In this document: piece by piece, positions 9,505 to 19,630 of the stretch
Numbering within the stretch: position 1 is the first letter of the stretch
How the letters are laid out: the number at the start of each line of letters is the position of its first letter
DNA from: Colwellia maritima
GTDB lineage: Bacteria; Pseudomonadota; Gammaproteobacteria; Enterobacterales; Alteromonadaceae
Reading direction: 5' to 3'
Assembly: GCF_022669015.1 (NCBI RefSeq)
Contig: NZ_JAKKSL010000002.1
Coordinates: forward strand, 1,054,001 to 1,118,000
Length of the DNA stretch: 64,000 nt
Program-made: the position numbers and the translations under genes
Notes under the pieces: model-generated
Seen by the model: the letters and a program-made list of their open reading frames with translations, nothing else
The model's database searches: none
Told to the model about the DNA's origin: nothing

Positions 9505-11022
9505 ATGACACAGAAAAGCCTTCTTTTTTCTCACCGAAAAAGTTTAATACCATTATGGTTAAGCATGATTTTTTCATTAACGTTATATGGCTGCGGCGGT
9601 AGTGACGATTCAAATACTGGCTATATTCAACTATACAACCTTTCATCAAACTCACCTGGCATATACCTAACAGTAGATCAATATGACGATGATGATTATA
9701 GCGAACAAACTTATTCAGCTATATCATTCACTAAGATAGGTAGCCGTTTTGCTTATGATCCTGACACATACGATATTGAATTAGCGTGGCAAAATGAATA
9801 TAACAATCAATATGATTTAGAAACGATTTATGAAAATCCGTTAAAAGTTAACAGTGACACTACCGAATTTATTGTTATCGGTGATATTAAAGAACCAAGC
9901 ATATTAATTTATGATATTCCTGTTAGAGATGACGATGAAATTGACGATGATAACGACGATGAAGTGTTCAATATTAGAGTGCTTAATATGTATAACGACT
10001 CTGAAGCTGTTGATATTTATTATTCAGAATCAGATGAAACGTTCAATGAAGCTAAATTGCTAAATCAAGCCACTTATAGTGTGATGTCTGATAATCAGAA
10101 ACTGACACAAGATGAATACATCTTTTATATCACTTTGGCAGGCAGTAATGACATTTTATTTACCTCACCTGATATAACGTTTCCATATGCTGCAGAATAT
10201 ATTCTCGTAAACAGAGCAAACACTGGTGTAGGCTCTTCTCCTTACATGATAGATATCGTATCAACCTCTTCTGTTCAAGCCTTCTCAGATACTAACTCTG
10301 AAGCAAGCTACCGAGTATACAACGGTATTGTAGAAAACCCTTTATTACCTGAATATACAAATACGTTTGACTTTTACATTAATACCATTGATGAATCACC
10401 TGAAATTTCAGCCCTTAACTATGGTGAATTTAGTTCAACAACCCTAATCACTTCTGGTGATTATGGTATGAGTTTAGTAACACCAGGTGACCAAAGTATC
10501 ATCATCAATAATCATTTATTAGCGTTAAATGAAAATACTGATAAAACAATATTTTTCTACCTTTTAGAAGAAGCGGTTGATGAAGATAGCGATGGTGATA
10601 TTGATGAAGATGGCGATGGTCATATTGATGAAATAGAAATAACGGTAAATTCACTTATTGTAGAAAATAGTAAAACAGAAAGTATCTACAGTCATGAGAT
10701 GACGGTTGTTAACTTAATTGATCAAGATGAAATTATTGACGACTTTACAAATGTTAAAGTGTACTTTGTTCGTAATGATGAAATTATTGAAACAGCTGAT
10801 CAATATGTCACAGCAATATTTGCAACCCCGAGCACAGTTGGTTTACTTAATAATACCTATTCTGTATATGTTATTGGTAAACTTGACAGTAGTAATATAG
10901 TGCTTGCATCTACAGAACTTACGCTAAATGAAGAAAGTAAAAATCAATTTGTTATCCTAGAAAAAGATGCTAATACAGCAACCGGTTATAAAATGACTTT
11001 TGCTAATCAGAGTGATGATTAA
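9505..11022 (+). CDS. Asp-rich secreted lipoprotein, DUF4397-like in part
   Basis: Function unknown. It begins with a charged start, a hydrophobic core (about residues 15-28) and the lipobox LYGC (Cys 30), so it is probably a lipoprotein. Two regions of beta-sandwich character (about 37-130 and 150-260, e.g. FNIRVLNMYNDSEAVDIYYS) resemble DUF4397 repeats. Residues about 354-374 hold DEDSDGDIDEDGDGHIDE, a Ca2+-loop pattern like thrombospondin type-3 or dockerin loops. A stretch DDDEIDDDNDDE lies near 145. Length is 505 residues. The RBS AAAGGAAAACAA precedes the ATG. It starts 31 bp past the IS, so its promoter may be affected or supplied by the element. Confidence 0.7.
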   Translation: MTQKSLLFSHRKSLIPLWLSMIFSLTLYGCGGSDDSNTGYIQLYNLSSNSPGIYLTVDQYDDDDYSEQTYSAISFTKIGSRFAYDPDTYDIELAWQNEYNNQYDLETIYENPLKVNSDTTEFIVIGDIKEPSILIYDIPVRDDDEIDDDNDDEVFNIRVLNMYNDSEAVDIYYSESDETFNEAKLLNQATYSVMSDNQKLTQDEYIFYITLAGSNDILFTSPDITFPYAAEYILVNRANTGVGSSPYMIDIVSTSSVQAFSDTNSEASYRVYNGIVENPLLPEYTNTFDFYINTIDESPEISALNYGEFSSTTLITSGDYGMSLVTPGDQSIIINNHLLALNENTDKTIFFYLLEEAVDEDSDGDIDEDGDGHIDEIEITVNSLIVENSKTESIYSHEMTVVNLIDQDEIIDDFTNVKVYFVRNDEIIETADQYVTAIFATPSTVGLLNNTYSVYVIGKLDSSNIVLASTELTLNEESKNQFVILEKDANTATGYKMTFANQSDD

Positions 11023-11031
11023 TCAATTTAA

Positions 11032-11060
11032 AACGATTACACTCTTTTGAGGTAATCGTT
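11032..11060 (+). terminator. Hairpin just after the lipoprotein gene
   Basis: Nine-bp stem AACGATTAC / GTAATCGTT with an 11-nt loop, 9 bp past the stop. No U-run follows, so it may protect the 3' end while the next hairpin terminates. Confidence 0.45.
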
Positions 11061-11093
11061 AAACAGGCTTAGATGAGCCTTGTTCAAAAATTC

Positions 11094-11128
11094 AAATAGG
11101 TGTCGACTACTCGGCACCTATTTTTATT
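11094..11128 (+). terminator. Rho-independent terminator of the lipoprotein gene
   Basis: Stem AATAGGTG.CGA / TCG.CACCTATT with a short loop, followed by TTTTTATTTC. This is a canonical hairpin plus U-run. Confidence 0.75.
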
Positions 11129-11480
11129 TCTAGGTTTCTATAACCCCTGCTAACTATGCGATCATTTCTACTCACTAAAGTCACCAATCTCATCATTATT
11201 TATTTAATAATTAGAACAATAAGTTATTTAAATAAATGCCTTGTATTTGGCAATTATTTCTACGTAAGAAAAGATAATAAAAAAGTAATTAAAGAATACA
11301 CATATCTGGCCGACTCTAGTTGAGCTTCTATTTTTAATTTCTTACTAATGTTGTTAGTTAAATAGCACAATAGAAATTATACAAAGTTCTATAAATCATT
11401 TGGTTATACATATAAAATAAGTATTTATGACTATACTTAATTAATGCACGCTAATTTTACTTGTTTAAGGCCACCTATAG
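11129..11480. other. Intergenic stretch before the chemoreceptor
   Basis: About 350 bp of AT-rich DNA with no coding frame I can support. It should contain the chemoreceptor promoter, but I see no confident promoter pair. Confidence 0.5.
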
Positions 11481-13339
11481 ATGTTAATAAAACACAAACT
11501 TATCACAAATACAGGGATCCTAGTATTATCGCTGATGTTTATCTTTGGGATTGTTTTCCTACTCAGTTAAATCATTAGAGAAAAGTTTAGAAACAGCTCA
11601 TATTATAAGCACTGTTGAGGCTGATGTTTTACAGTTAAGGCGAGATGAAAAAGACTTTCTTGCTCGTAAAGAACTTAAATACAAAGATAGTTTTATGAAA
11701 AAGCAGGGTGAAGTAATTCCGGAATTAAAAAGTTAATGGAAGTATTTGCTGATAACCCCAAGCAATCAACTGACTTAATAGCGCTTTCAAAAGTGATTAA
11801 AGACTATAGTGATGCTTTTGATAACATTGTAGAAATGCAAAAAACTATCGGCCTTAATCCAAAAGATGCAATGTATGGCGAACTGAGATCAGCAGTGCAT
11901 GCGGTAGAAGAATTATTAAAAGGAAATGATTACAAGTTATTAAGTAATATGTTGCAATTAAGACGAAATGAAAAAGATTTTATGTTGCGTTTAGATAACA
12001 AGTATTGGCAAAAATGGGAACAAAACTCTGCTTTGTTTATTGATGCAATCCATCTCAGTGATTTAACTGATGAGATTAAATCTCAAGTAATTTCAAATAT
12101 TAAAGTCTACGGTTCCGCCTTTGGAAAATTGGTAGAGGCTCAACGGAAACAAGGGTTTAAGCCAGATCGAGGCTTTAAAGGTGAAATGCGTAGTACGGTT
12201 CATCAGGTTGATGAACTACTTGATCGTATTTTAATCTCTAGCCGTAAAACTGTAGAAGAATATATTAGTTCAGTTGAAACTGTAGCCTATTTAGCGTTTT
12301 TTATAGTCCGGCTATTGCAATAACATTTGCAATTTCTGTTAGTCGTAGTATTTTATCAGGTATTACAGGGCTTCAAAATAGAATGAATGAAGTTGCTAAT
12401 ACTAAAGATTTATCAATCGTTGCTGAATCCTCTTCAAATGATGAAATCGCTAATATGGCTGATGTATTTAACCGCATGATAGCCAGTTTTAGAAACTTAA
12501 TTATTGAGGTGAATCATTCTGTTGATACAGTGAATGTAGCTACTCAAAATCTATCTGAGAATATTCACAAAGCTAATAAAGGCGTTGATTCACAAATTCA
12601 ACAAACTGATTTGGTTGCAACAGCAGTAACCGAAATGGTCGCTACGGTTGATGAAATTGCTCAGAACACCCAAGCGGCTGCTGATAAAGCGGATATAACC
12701 AATCAAAATTCCCTTAAAGGTAAAGGGGGTGTCGATGCAACGGTTGGGAAAATTGCTGAATTATCAGCAAACTTACTAGATTCTGAAAATGTTGTTCACG
12801 AATTAGAAAAAGATTCAGATACTATTGGCACTGTGTTAGATGTTATCCGTGCCATTGCTGATCAAACTAACTTATTGGCGCTAAACGCTGCTATTGAAGC
12901 TGCACGAGCAGGTGAACAAGGACGAGGTTTTGCCGTTGTCGCTGATGAAGTACGTACACTAGCAAGTAGAACGCAAGAGTCTACCCGAGAAATAGAAACG
13001 ATCATTAGCTCTTTACAATCACGGACTAAAGAGATTGTAGCACATATAGCTACTTGTCGGACTCAAGGACAAGATAGTGCAGACCAAGCCGCAACAGCCG
13101 GCTCAATGCTTGAAGAAATAACTCAAGATGTCTCAACAATCATGGACATGAATACAACAATTGCTACTGCGATTCAAGAACAAAGCACAGTTGCTTCTGA
13201 AGTGAATAAGTATGTTATTATGATACGAGATGTTGCGGAAGAAGCAGGCCAAGCAGCAAAACAAAACGCCCAGATGAGTAAGGAACTTTCACAACAAGCC
13301 GAAGTGCTTAATAAAGAAGTTAATCAATTTAAGGTGTAG
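11481..13339 (+). CDS. Methyl-accepting chemotaxis protein with HBM sensor (three frameshifts)
   Basis: Chemoreceptor of about 619 residues after repair. From ATG 11481: a first membrane helix ([19 protein letters not shown]), a periplasmic helical bimodular (HBM) sensor with the paired motifs [16 protein letters not shown] and [17 protein letters not shown], a second helix ([20 protein letters not shown]), HAMP, and the signalling hairpin tip [20 protein letters not shown]. Breaks: near 11560 one extra base (GIVF to YSVKSL), near 11730 one A missing ([11 protein letters not shown]), near 12300 one T missing in T6. No CheB/CheR-type C-terminal pentapeptide is seen. Known HBM sensors often bind carboxylic acids or related compounds; the ligand here is unknown. 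Confidence 0.85.
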
Positions 13340-13649
13340 CTTGTTGCACCCATTAACGCAACGGATTACGTTATGTAGTGATAGTATAACTGTGCATAAA
13401 AAGGTAATGTTACTTATTTAGTGCTGTGCTTTTAATTTTAGTTAATTTAAGCTTAACTAAAAAGAGCTATACAAATTAATATGTTAGTATCAAATGTCAA
13501 TAATTGAAAAATGATGGCTAGCTAGATTAAAGCGTTCTCTTAAGTAAAACCTATGCGCGGGAAACCTTGCAATGCCTGAATCTAAATGTTATCGGTAGTG
13601 TTCAAAAATCTGTATCATTTCAGTAAACTGGTAAAAACAGAAATGACGC

Positions 13650-13784
13650 ATGACAAATCAATTCAACTTCGAAGGTACAGTTAAAGCACTTCAATCAGGT
13701 AAAAAGCTTAATGGTAAAGATGGTGTACTTACATCACTTATCAAACAACTAACCGACTTAGTGCTCCAAGCCGGAGGGAGTTAA
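13650..13784 (+). pseudogene. N-terminal fragment of an IS256-family transposase
   Basis: A 44-codon frame, MTNQFNFEGTVKALQSGKKL followed by GKDGVLTSLIKQLTD, matches the conserved start of Mutator/IS256 transposases (usually near 400 residues), then ends at TAA. GTGTTCAAAAATCTGTATCATTTC, about 40 bp upstream, looks like an IS256-type element end. The remaining 90 per cent of the gene is absent, so this is a relic. Confidence 0.65.
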
Positions 13785-13868
13785 AAAACTCTGTGTCAGC
13801 TTAAATGTTTAAATATCGAGTACGCTATATAAACACCCTTCAAAATAAATGGCTACCTGAGATAAACA

Positions 13869-14030
13869 CTAGCTCCAATTGTGGATGGACATTGTCCATT
13901 TCTCAGTGGCATTTAATATGCCAAAGATAAGTTCATCAGCAAGCCAGTCGTTTGTGATAATCACCGCTGCTGAATTTCCTTTAAATGCAACCTCTGTAAA
14001 TGCGTCGATAATGTTAATTTCTAATTCCAT
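13869..14030 (-). pseudogene. N-terminal fragment of a PhzF-family protein
   Basis: A 53-codon frame opens MELEINIIDAFTEVAFKGNS and continues AAVIITNDWLADELIFGI, the conserved N-terminus of PhzF-like isomerases (IxQVDAFTxxxFxGNPAAV). The family is about 260-300 residues, so most is missing. The last dozen codons look unrelated, as if joined to other DNA. It lies between the IS256 fragment and a membrane-protein gene, in a patch of decayed DNA. Confidence 0.55.
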
Positions 14031-14154
14031 CAGGGATTTAGCTCCATAGCGTTGTTTACTTTATTTCGACAATTAAAGGCAGAATATTGTCGGTTTAAGA
14101 GAGTCATGAGGGAGCAAAACGCTCGGTTCATTCCTTTTAATTTCATAATGATTT

Positions 14155-14645
14155 TTACGCAGATACTTTACTTGCTTTAAACATAATAAAACTACGTGAT
14201 AAAAATACACCACTAAACATGCCATAAAGCGTACTTATTGAAACAATAAATATAACTTCTTTAATTAAAGGTAATTCTCTAGCAGCAGCAAAGCCTACAA
14301 AATATTTTGTAAAGAAAATCGCCATCATAAAAAAAGGGGAGCCCAACTACCTGGAACCGTTAACTTATTATCTGGCTTCGAAAAAAGCACTAACTTCGGA
14401 TACGCTAACTTTACCCCTAAAATGAAGGTTATAATTAAACCAATTATCCACAGACCCATCGTTAAAGTAGTAACACCGAAAACTGAGTAGACACCAAAAA
14501 ATGAAAATATAATCATCGCGATAGGTAAAATAAAAACGGTTCTAACTTTTATATTTCGTTCTTTCGTTTGAACATAGCCTAATACAAGTAAAGTAAAAAA
14601 AACAACAAAAACCCATGTGGGTGTATGACTAATTAATTGTGACAA
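14155..14645 (-). CDS. Small integral membrane protein (one frameshift)
   Basis: Unknown function, about 163 residues after repair, with four to five hydrophobic helices. It starts SHTPTWVFVVFFTLLVLGY, then RTVFILPIAMIIFSFFGVY, and ends with a helix containing TLYGMFSGVFLSRS. The overall pattern resembles the DUF6622 group of small membrane proteins, which I hold only loosely. The frame breaks near 14335. One base added in the CCCC run gives VPGSWAP-FFMMAIFFTKY. It stands alone on the minus strand. Confidence 0.55.
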
Positions 14646-14804
14646 TGATTTGCTCCTTATAATAGATTTTTATAGCCTAAATTATCGTAATAAATCTCAT
14701 ATTGCTTGTAGAAAGAATGGCATAAAAAAACATATATTTAATTGAATGTAAAAAATACACGCTTTACTCCTAAGCCTAGTGTAGTGTTTTCCTTAATTCA
14801 GCGT

Positions 14805-15563
14805 TTACACTGGATTATCTATGTCGACAAAAACAACGTCAATCCCCTGCTCTTTTGCTATGAATTCGCCTAACGCTTTAACGCCATAGCGCTCAGTAGC
14901 ATGGTGACCTGCTGCAAAAAAGTGAATGTTCATTTCATGAGCAATGTGTGTCGTTTTCTCAGACACTTCCCCTGAAATAAAAGCATCTATACCTTGCTCG
15001 GCGGCTAATTCAATATAGTCTTGACCACCACCTGTACACCAAGCAATGGTTTTAATCTTTTTATTCGACGGTGGAGTAATATGCAAACAAGCACGGTTAA
15101 GCTTCTCACTTATTATATTTGACAATGCTTCACCGGTAATAGAGCTAGCTAACTTACCTTGTATTGCCACACTGAGTTCATTACCTAATTCCAGTGGTCC
15201 TGTTATTTCTATGTTTAGCAATTTTGCTAACTGCGCGTTATTTCCTAAAGTCGGATGAATATCAAGGGGTAAGTGATACGCAAACAAGTTGATGTTATGA
15301 TCAAGCAGAGACTTAATACGTTTATACTTCATACCACGTATAACATACGACTCATTTTTCCAAAAGTAACCATGGTGTACAAGTATCGCATCGGCTTTTT
15401 CATCAATAGCTCGGTTAATTAATGCTTGTGACGCGGTTACACCGGTTACTATTTTTTGTATTTCGTCTTTGCCTTGTATTTGTAACCCGTTAGGGGCGTA
15501 ATCTTTAATACGTTCAGGAGATAACAAGGTATTCAAGTAGTGTTCTAAGCTATTTCTGTTCAT
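14805..15563 (-). CDS. Nif3-like dinuclear metal centre protein (YbgI family)
   Basis: 252 residues, close to E. coli YbgI (247). Metal-ligand motifs are ADAILVHHGYFW near residue 60, FAYHLPLDIHPTLGNN near 95-110 and FFAAGHHATERYGV near 215. These build the di-metal site of a toroidal hexamer. The family is often named GTP cyclohydrolase I type 2 homologue, but its physiological reaction is not settled. It lies upstream of no obvious operon partner; yafS is 46 bp away on the same strand. Confidence 0.9.
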   Translation of the reverse strand: MNRNSLEHYLNTLLSPERIKDYAPNGLQIQGKDEIQKIVTGVTASQALINRAIDEKADAILVHHGYFWKNESYVIRGMKYKRIKSLLDHNINLFAYHLPLDIHPTLGNNAQLAKLLNIEITGPLELGNELSVAIQGKLASSITGEALSNIISEKLNRACLHITPPSNKKIKTIAWCTGGGQDYIELAAEQGIDAFISGEVSEKTTHIAHEMNIHFFAAGHHATERYGVKALGEFIAKEQGIDVVFVDIDNPV

Positions 15564-15609
15564 TGTGTTTTATCTTTATTTAATAGTCTATTGATCAAAC
15601 ATAGTGGTT

Positions 15610-16415
15610 TTATGATACTGTTTTACTTCTATTTTTACGGTTGGAATGCACATTCATCGTAGGTACTTTTACCGGATTAAATCTCGCTCTAATTTGCCAT
15701 GTTGGTTTGATTGGTGTAAGGGGCAGCACTCTTTTTTTAGCAATAATAACATACACAGATCCTAAGCTAGAAAAGTAATTACTAGCAAATTTACGCCAAT
15801 ACTTAGCCAGGCTATGTTCGCTCATTTTGCCAGTTAAAGTGCTATGTAAACAACGTTCATCTGTTAAAATTTCAAACCCCATTAAATGTAACCAGTCTTT
15901 AACTCGCATAGGTGAAAAAAAATGTTCATTCCACGGGCTTTGTCTTTTTCTATAAGGGATAGCGCGATTGAGACCACTAAAGATAAAGGATTAAAACCAG
16001 TAATAATAAGGTAACCATTAGGAATAAGTGCCCTATTGGCTTCGCGAATAACATGATGTGGGTCGAGGGAAAATTCTAATACATGGCTCAACAAACAAAC
16101 ATCCACACTGTGCTCAAGTAGGGGTAAATCATCTAAATCTCCCACAATGTCAGTTTTATATTGTTTTGGAGAACCAGAAACTAACGAATTAAAGCAACTA
16201 ACCTGATGTTTAATCGGACTTGATTCACAAGATATTTCATGGCTCAACGCTCCAATTTTGAGTAAGTGATAGCCAAAAAATCGTTGCCACCAAGGTTGTA
16301 ATATTTCCTCAATTGCCGACAAAATAATATTGCCATTAGGTAGTTCCTCCCATGATTGAGGATAATTGGGTTGTCTAAATGCTAAAGCCGGCTTCATATC
16401 ACGAATATATTTCAA
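15610..16415 (-). CDS. yafS: SAM-dependent methyltransferase, YafS-like (one frameshift)
   Basis: Class I methyltransferase, about 268 residues after repair. The central part has DIVGDLDDLPLLEHSVDVCL, LLSHVLEFSLDPHHVIREAN and RALIPNGYLIITGFNPLS, the SAM-binding methyltransferase_11 pattern. The frame breaks near 15925. Restoring one base gives SPWNEHFFSPMRVKDWLHLM, typical of YafS. Substrate unknown. It is divergent from gloB, and yafS-gloB-mltD is the same neighbourhood as in E. coli, which supports the name. Confidence 0.8.
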
Positions 16416-16477
16416 TTGGTATTATTGATAATCTCAGTATAATTAAGTCTAGATCTTAAGCAAGGTGGAAATGGTAA

Positions 16478-17311
16478 ATGAGTATGATTAACGCAGTTAA
16501 TTCAACCAGTAATGCACAGTCATTAAACGTTAGGGCTTTAAATGCTTTTTCAGATAATTATATTTGGGCAATCGAAAATAACGGCCAAGTTGCCTTGGTA
16601 GACCCCGGCGATGCTGATGTGTGTATTCATTATTTAGACAAAGAGCAAAGACAACTTAATGCTATATTAATAACTCATCATCACGCAGATCATATTGGTG
16701 GCATTCAAAAATTAGTAGAATATTGTCATAAAAAACAGTGGCCTATTACCATATTTGGTCCCGCGCATGAAAACATCCCCTGTTGTGATATTAAGTTAGT
16801 TGAAAATGATCAGGTTAGTTTACCCGCGCTAGGGCTTACTTTTCAGGTTATCGATATTCCTGGCCACACGTTAGGCCATATAGCCTATTTTTCAAATGAT
16901 GAGAATGAACCCTTGTTATTTTGTGGTGATACACTGTTTTCAGGCGGATGCGGTCGAATTTTCGAAGGAACTGCCAAGCAAATGCTCACGTCGTTAACTA
17001 AGTTAGCAAATTTACCAGAACAGACTACCGTTTATTGTGCTCATGAATACACACAGGCTAATTTGCATTTTGCCTTAACGGTAGAGCCAAACAATCAAGA
17101 CTTAATCCATTACAGTGAGAAAGTACGTCAATTACGTGAGGATAAAAAAGCCACTATTCCCACGTCTATTAAAATTGAAAAAATCATCAACCCTTTTTTG
17201 AGAAGCCACGTGCATGCAATTCAAAGTAGTGCCATGGCCTTTGATAAAAACATACAAGCGAATAATCTTGACACGTTTAGCGCTATTAGACGCCGGAAAG
17301 ACCAATTTTAA
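16478..17311 (+). CDS. gloB: Hydroxyacylglutathione hydrolase (glyoxalase II)
   Basis: Hydrolyses S-lactoylglutathione to D-lactate and glutathione, the second step of methylglyoxal detoxification in the cytosol. The metallo-beta-lactamase motif is ITHHHADHIGG, with further ligands in DIPGHTLGHIAY, LFCGDTLFSGGCGRIFEGT and VYCAHEYTQANLHFA. The C-terminal substrate domain ends AIRRRKDQF. At 277 residues it is about 25 longer than E. coli GloB, mostly an N-terminal extension before VRALNAFSDNYIWA. The RBS AAGGTGG supports the ATG at 16478. All catalytic residues are present. Confidence 0.95.
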   Translation: MSMINAVNSTSNAQSLNVRALNAFSDNYIWAIENNGQVALVDPGDADVCIHYLDKEQRQLNAILITHHHADHIGGIQKLVEYCHKKQWPITIFGPAHENIPCCDIKLVENDQVSLPALGLTFQVIDIPGHTLGHIAYFSNDENEPLLFCGDTLFSGGCGRIFEGTAKQMLTSLTKLANLPEQTTVYCAHEYTQANLHFALTVEPNNQDLIHYSEKVRQLREDKKATIPTSIKIEKIINPFLRSHVHAIQSSAMAFDKNIQANNLDTFSAIRRRKDQF

Positions 17312-17403
17312 CATGGTAACCTTAGGCTTCTTCGTATAATCCTCAGCGTACCAAAGAACGCATAATAAGATTATTTACCCTGACAAATTATCATTGGTTA
17401 TTC

Positions 17404-19050
17404 ATGAAATATTTTTTATTCCCCGCTTTTATTCTACTCACTGGCTGTCAAAGTACTCTAGTATCACAAAATAGCGAGACTAAAGCGCCTTACAACCAAA
17501 CAGAATATTTAGCCTCTGTGGCAGATATTAATCACGCATTACTTATTGATGAAAACATCGATGTTATACATCCTGTTGATGATGTTTCCTTTTCATTAGC
17601 ATCAAAAGATACGTCTCTGCAAAATAATAATGATGTTTGGCAGCGTATTAGAACAAAGTTAACATTTGATATACCCGAGAATAACCGTATTACCCTTCAA
17701 CGTAATTGGTTCGTGAAACACCCTAATTACCTTGATAGAGTCGCTAAACGGGCTGAACCTTTCTTATATTATATTGTTGAACAATTAGAGAAAAACAAGG
17801 TACCAGTAGAGTTAGCTTTATTGCCCATCGTTGAAAGCGCTTTTGACCCCTTTGCCTACTCTCATGGTAGGGCATCTGGCATGTGGCAATTTGTTCCTGA
17901 TACAGGTACGCGATTTGGTATGAAGCAAAATTGGTGGTATGACGGTCGCCGTGATGTTATTGCCTCCACAGAAGGTGCAATCAAGTATATGAAATATTTG
18001 CACAAGTTTTTTGATGGTGATTGGTTACTGGCTTTGGCCGCCTATAACTCTGGTGAAGGTCGAGTACAACGCGCCGTTAGAAAAAATAAAAAACTGGGAA
18101 GAAACACTGATTTTTGGGCATTAGATTTACCACGTGAAACAAGAGCCTATGTCCCGAAATTACTCGCCCTTGCAGATATTATAAAACGTCCAGAACACTT
18201 CAATTTATCTATTTATGAAATTGCCAATAAAGAAGTTATTAGCCAAGTAGATATTCATTCACAGCTCGATTTAGCCAAAGCAGCTAGTTTGGCTGACTTA
18301 TCGTTAACAGAATTACAACGCTTAAACCCAGGTTTCAACCGTTGGTCAACAGACCCTGCAGGCCCTCATCGCTTAGTTTTACCTAAACATAAAGTAGCAA
18401 GCTTTGAGGCAAACTTAGCAAAATTAGACAAAAACGAGCGATTAGCTTGGCAACGATATAAAATTAAAAATGGTGATAATTTGGGTCATATTGCCAATAA
18501 ATTTCATACCAGTATTGATTTAATTCGCCAAGTAAATAGCATCAAGGGTAACCAAATAAGGGCCGGAAAACATTTACTTATTCCTGTGGCTGCAAAATCG
18601 TTAGATAGCTATATTCTTTCACAAGATCAACGTATTGCTAAAAAACAAACCACGTCACACCAAGGCGTAAAAATAATGCATACCGTCGTTTCAGGTGATA
18701 ACCTATGGGATATAGGGCAACGTTATAAAGTTAATTGGAAAACCATTGCAAAATGGAATGGTTTCGCTCCGCGAGACACATTAAAACTTGGTCAAAAATT
18801 AGTTATTTGGCAAAAGCCTTCTTCGTCAACAAAACATGCTGAAACTGCAAAAATAAACTCAGGGGTTGAACAAGCCATAATGCGTAATATCACTTATAAG
18901 GTTCGCAGTGGCGATTCATTTGCCCGCATTGCCAATAAGTTCAACGTGAGTATAGGTGACATAGAACGCCGGAATAGTTTGAGTAGAGCAAAATATTTAC
19001 AGCCTGGTCAAAAATTAAAATTGTCCGTAGATATAACTAATAATATATAA
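17404..19050 (+). CDS. mltD: Membrane-bound lytic murein transglycosylase D
   Basis: Cleaves the glycan strands of peptidoglycan, forming 1,6-anhydro-MurNAc ends. It is a lipoprotein (lipobox LLTGC, Cys 15). The SLT domain covers about residues 130-270, with catalytic Glu in ALLPIVESAFDPFAYSHG, then ASGMWQFVPDTGTRFGM and LALAAYNSGEGRV. Three LysM peptidoglycan-binding repeats follow (about 352-395, 423-466, 495-540). E. coli MltD is shorter (452 residues) with fewer repeats. It follows gloB on the same strand. Confidence 0.93.
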   Translation: MKYFLFPAFILLTGCQSTLVSQNSETKAPYNQTEYLASVADINHALLIDENIDVIHPVDDVSFSLASKDTSLQNNNDVWQRIRTKLTFDIPENNRITLQRNWFVKHPNYLDRVAKRAEPFLYYIVEQLEKNKVPVELALLPIVESAFDPFAYSHGRASGMWQFVPDTGTRFGMKQNWWYDGRRDVIASTEGAIKYMKYLHKFFDGDWLLALAAYNSGEGRVQRAVRKNKKLGRNTDFWALDLPRETRAYVPKLLALADIIKRPEHFNLSIYEIANKEVISQVDIHSQLDLAKAASLADLSLTELQRLNPGFNRWSTDPAGPHRLVLPKHKVASFEANLAKLDKNERLAWQRYKIKNGDNLGHIANKFHTSIDLIRQVNSIKGNQIRAGKHLLIPVAAKSLDSYILSQDQRIAKKQTTSHQGVKIMHTVVSGDNLWDIGQRYKVNWKTIAKWNGFAPRDTLKLGQKLVIWQKPSSSTKHAETAKINSGVEQAIMRNITYKVRSGDSFARIANKFNVSIGDIERRNSLSRAKYLQPGQKLKLSVDITNNI

Positions 19051-19076
19051 GCGATATTATCAATTTACGAATCAGT

Positions 19077-19123
19077 AGTAACCTGTGGTGACATGGCACA
19101 GAAGCTTGTCACCACAGGTTACT
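19077..19123. terminator. Long perfect hairpin between convergent genes
   Basis: Perfect 17-bp inverted repeat AGTAACCTGTGGTGACA / TGTCACCACAGGTTACT with a 13-nt loop. It sits between mltD and the convergent lipoprotein gene, so it probably ends both transcripts, although neither side has a long U-run. Confidence 0.6.
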
Positions 19124-19138
19124 AACTACTCGCCTGTT

Positions 19139-19630
19139 TTATAATCGCTCACTGTCAAATTCAATTAAAAAGTCTTGCTGTTGAACAATACCATCAACAA
19201 GTATTTCTACTTTAAACCAAAATAACCACGTCATTATTTCTTCAGAGCAACTAGCAAGTAAACTTTCTGCGACTCTAGTGTTACTTTCTTGGTTTTCACT
19301 AGGTTCAAAAAAAACAGGTATTTTCCCCATAAACATGCTTTTACCTTCAAGGTAACTCGATACACTTTTCAACATATACGTCTCATTAGTTGCATCAAAC
19401 GTTAATTGTGCATGAAAGGGTAATTCGGTTTTAATATACGTTTGATTGGCGTCACCTGAAAATTGAATAGTAAACTTGCCATAAACGGTTTCTACATCAC
19501 ACTGACTTTGACTTTTTATACACACGAATGAATGCTTCGTTTCAGCCTTATTCATCTGCGTTGTTGGCGACATTGGTTCACATGCTAATACATTGAAAAG
19601 AATTATAATTACGACAATAGCTTTAATCAT
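19139..19630 (-). CDS. Small lipoprotein of unknown function
   Basis: 163 residues. The N-terminus is a lipoprotein signal (IKAIVVIIILFNVLAC, lipobox VLAC, Cys 17). The remainder is beta-rich with two Cys in the early part (FVCIKSQSQC) and one later (LASCSEE), which could form disulfides in the periplasm. I do not recognise a family. It lies between mltD and the FNR-like regulator, pointing away from the latter. Confidence 0.65.
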   Translation of the reverse strand: MIKAIVVIIILFNVLACEPMSPTTQMNKAETKHSFVCIKSQSQCDVETVYGKFTIQFSGDANQTYIKTELPFHAQLTFDATNETYMLKSVSSYLEGKSMFMGKIPVFFEPSENQESNTRVAESLLASCSEEIMTWLFWFKVEILVDGIVQQQDFLIEFDSERL

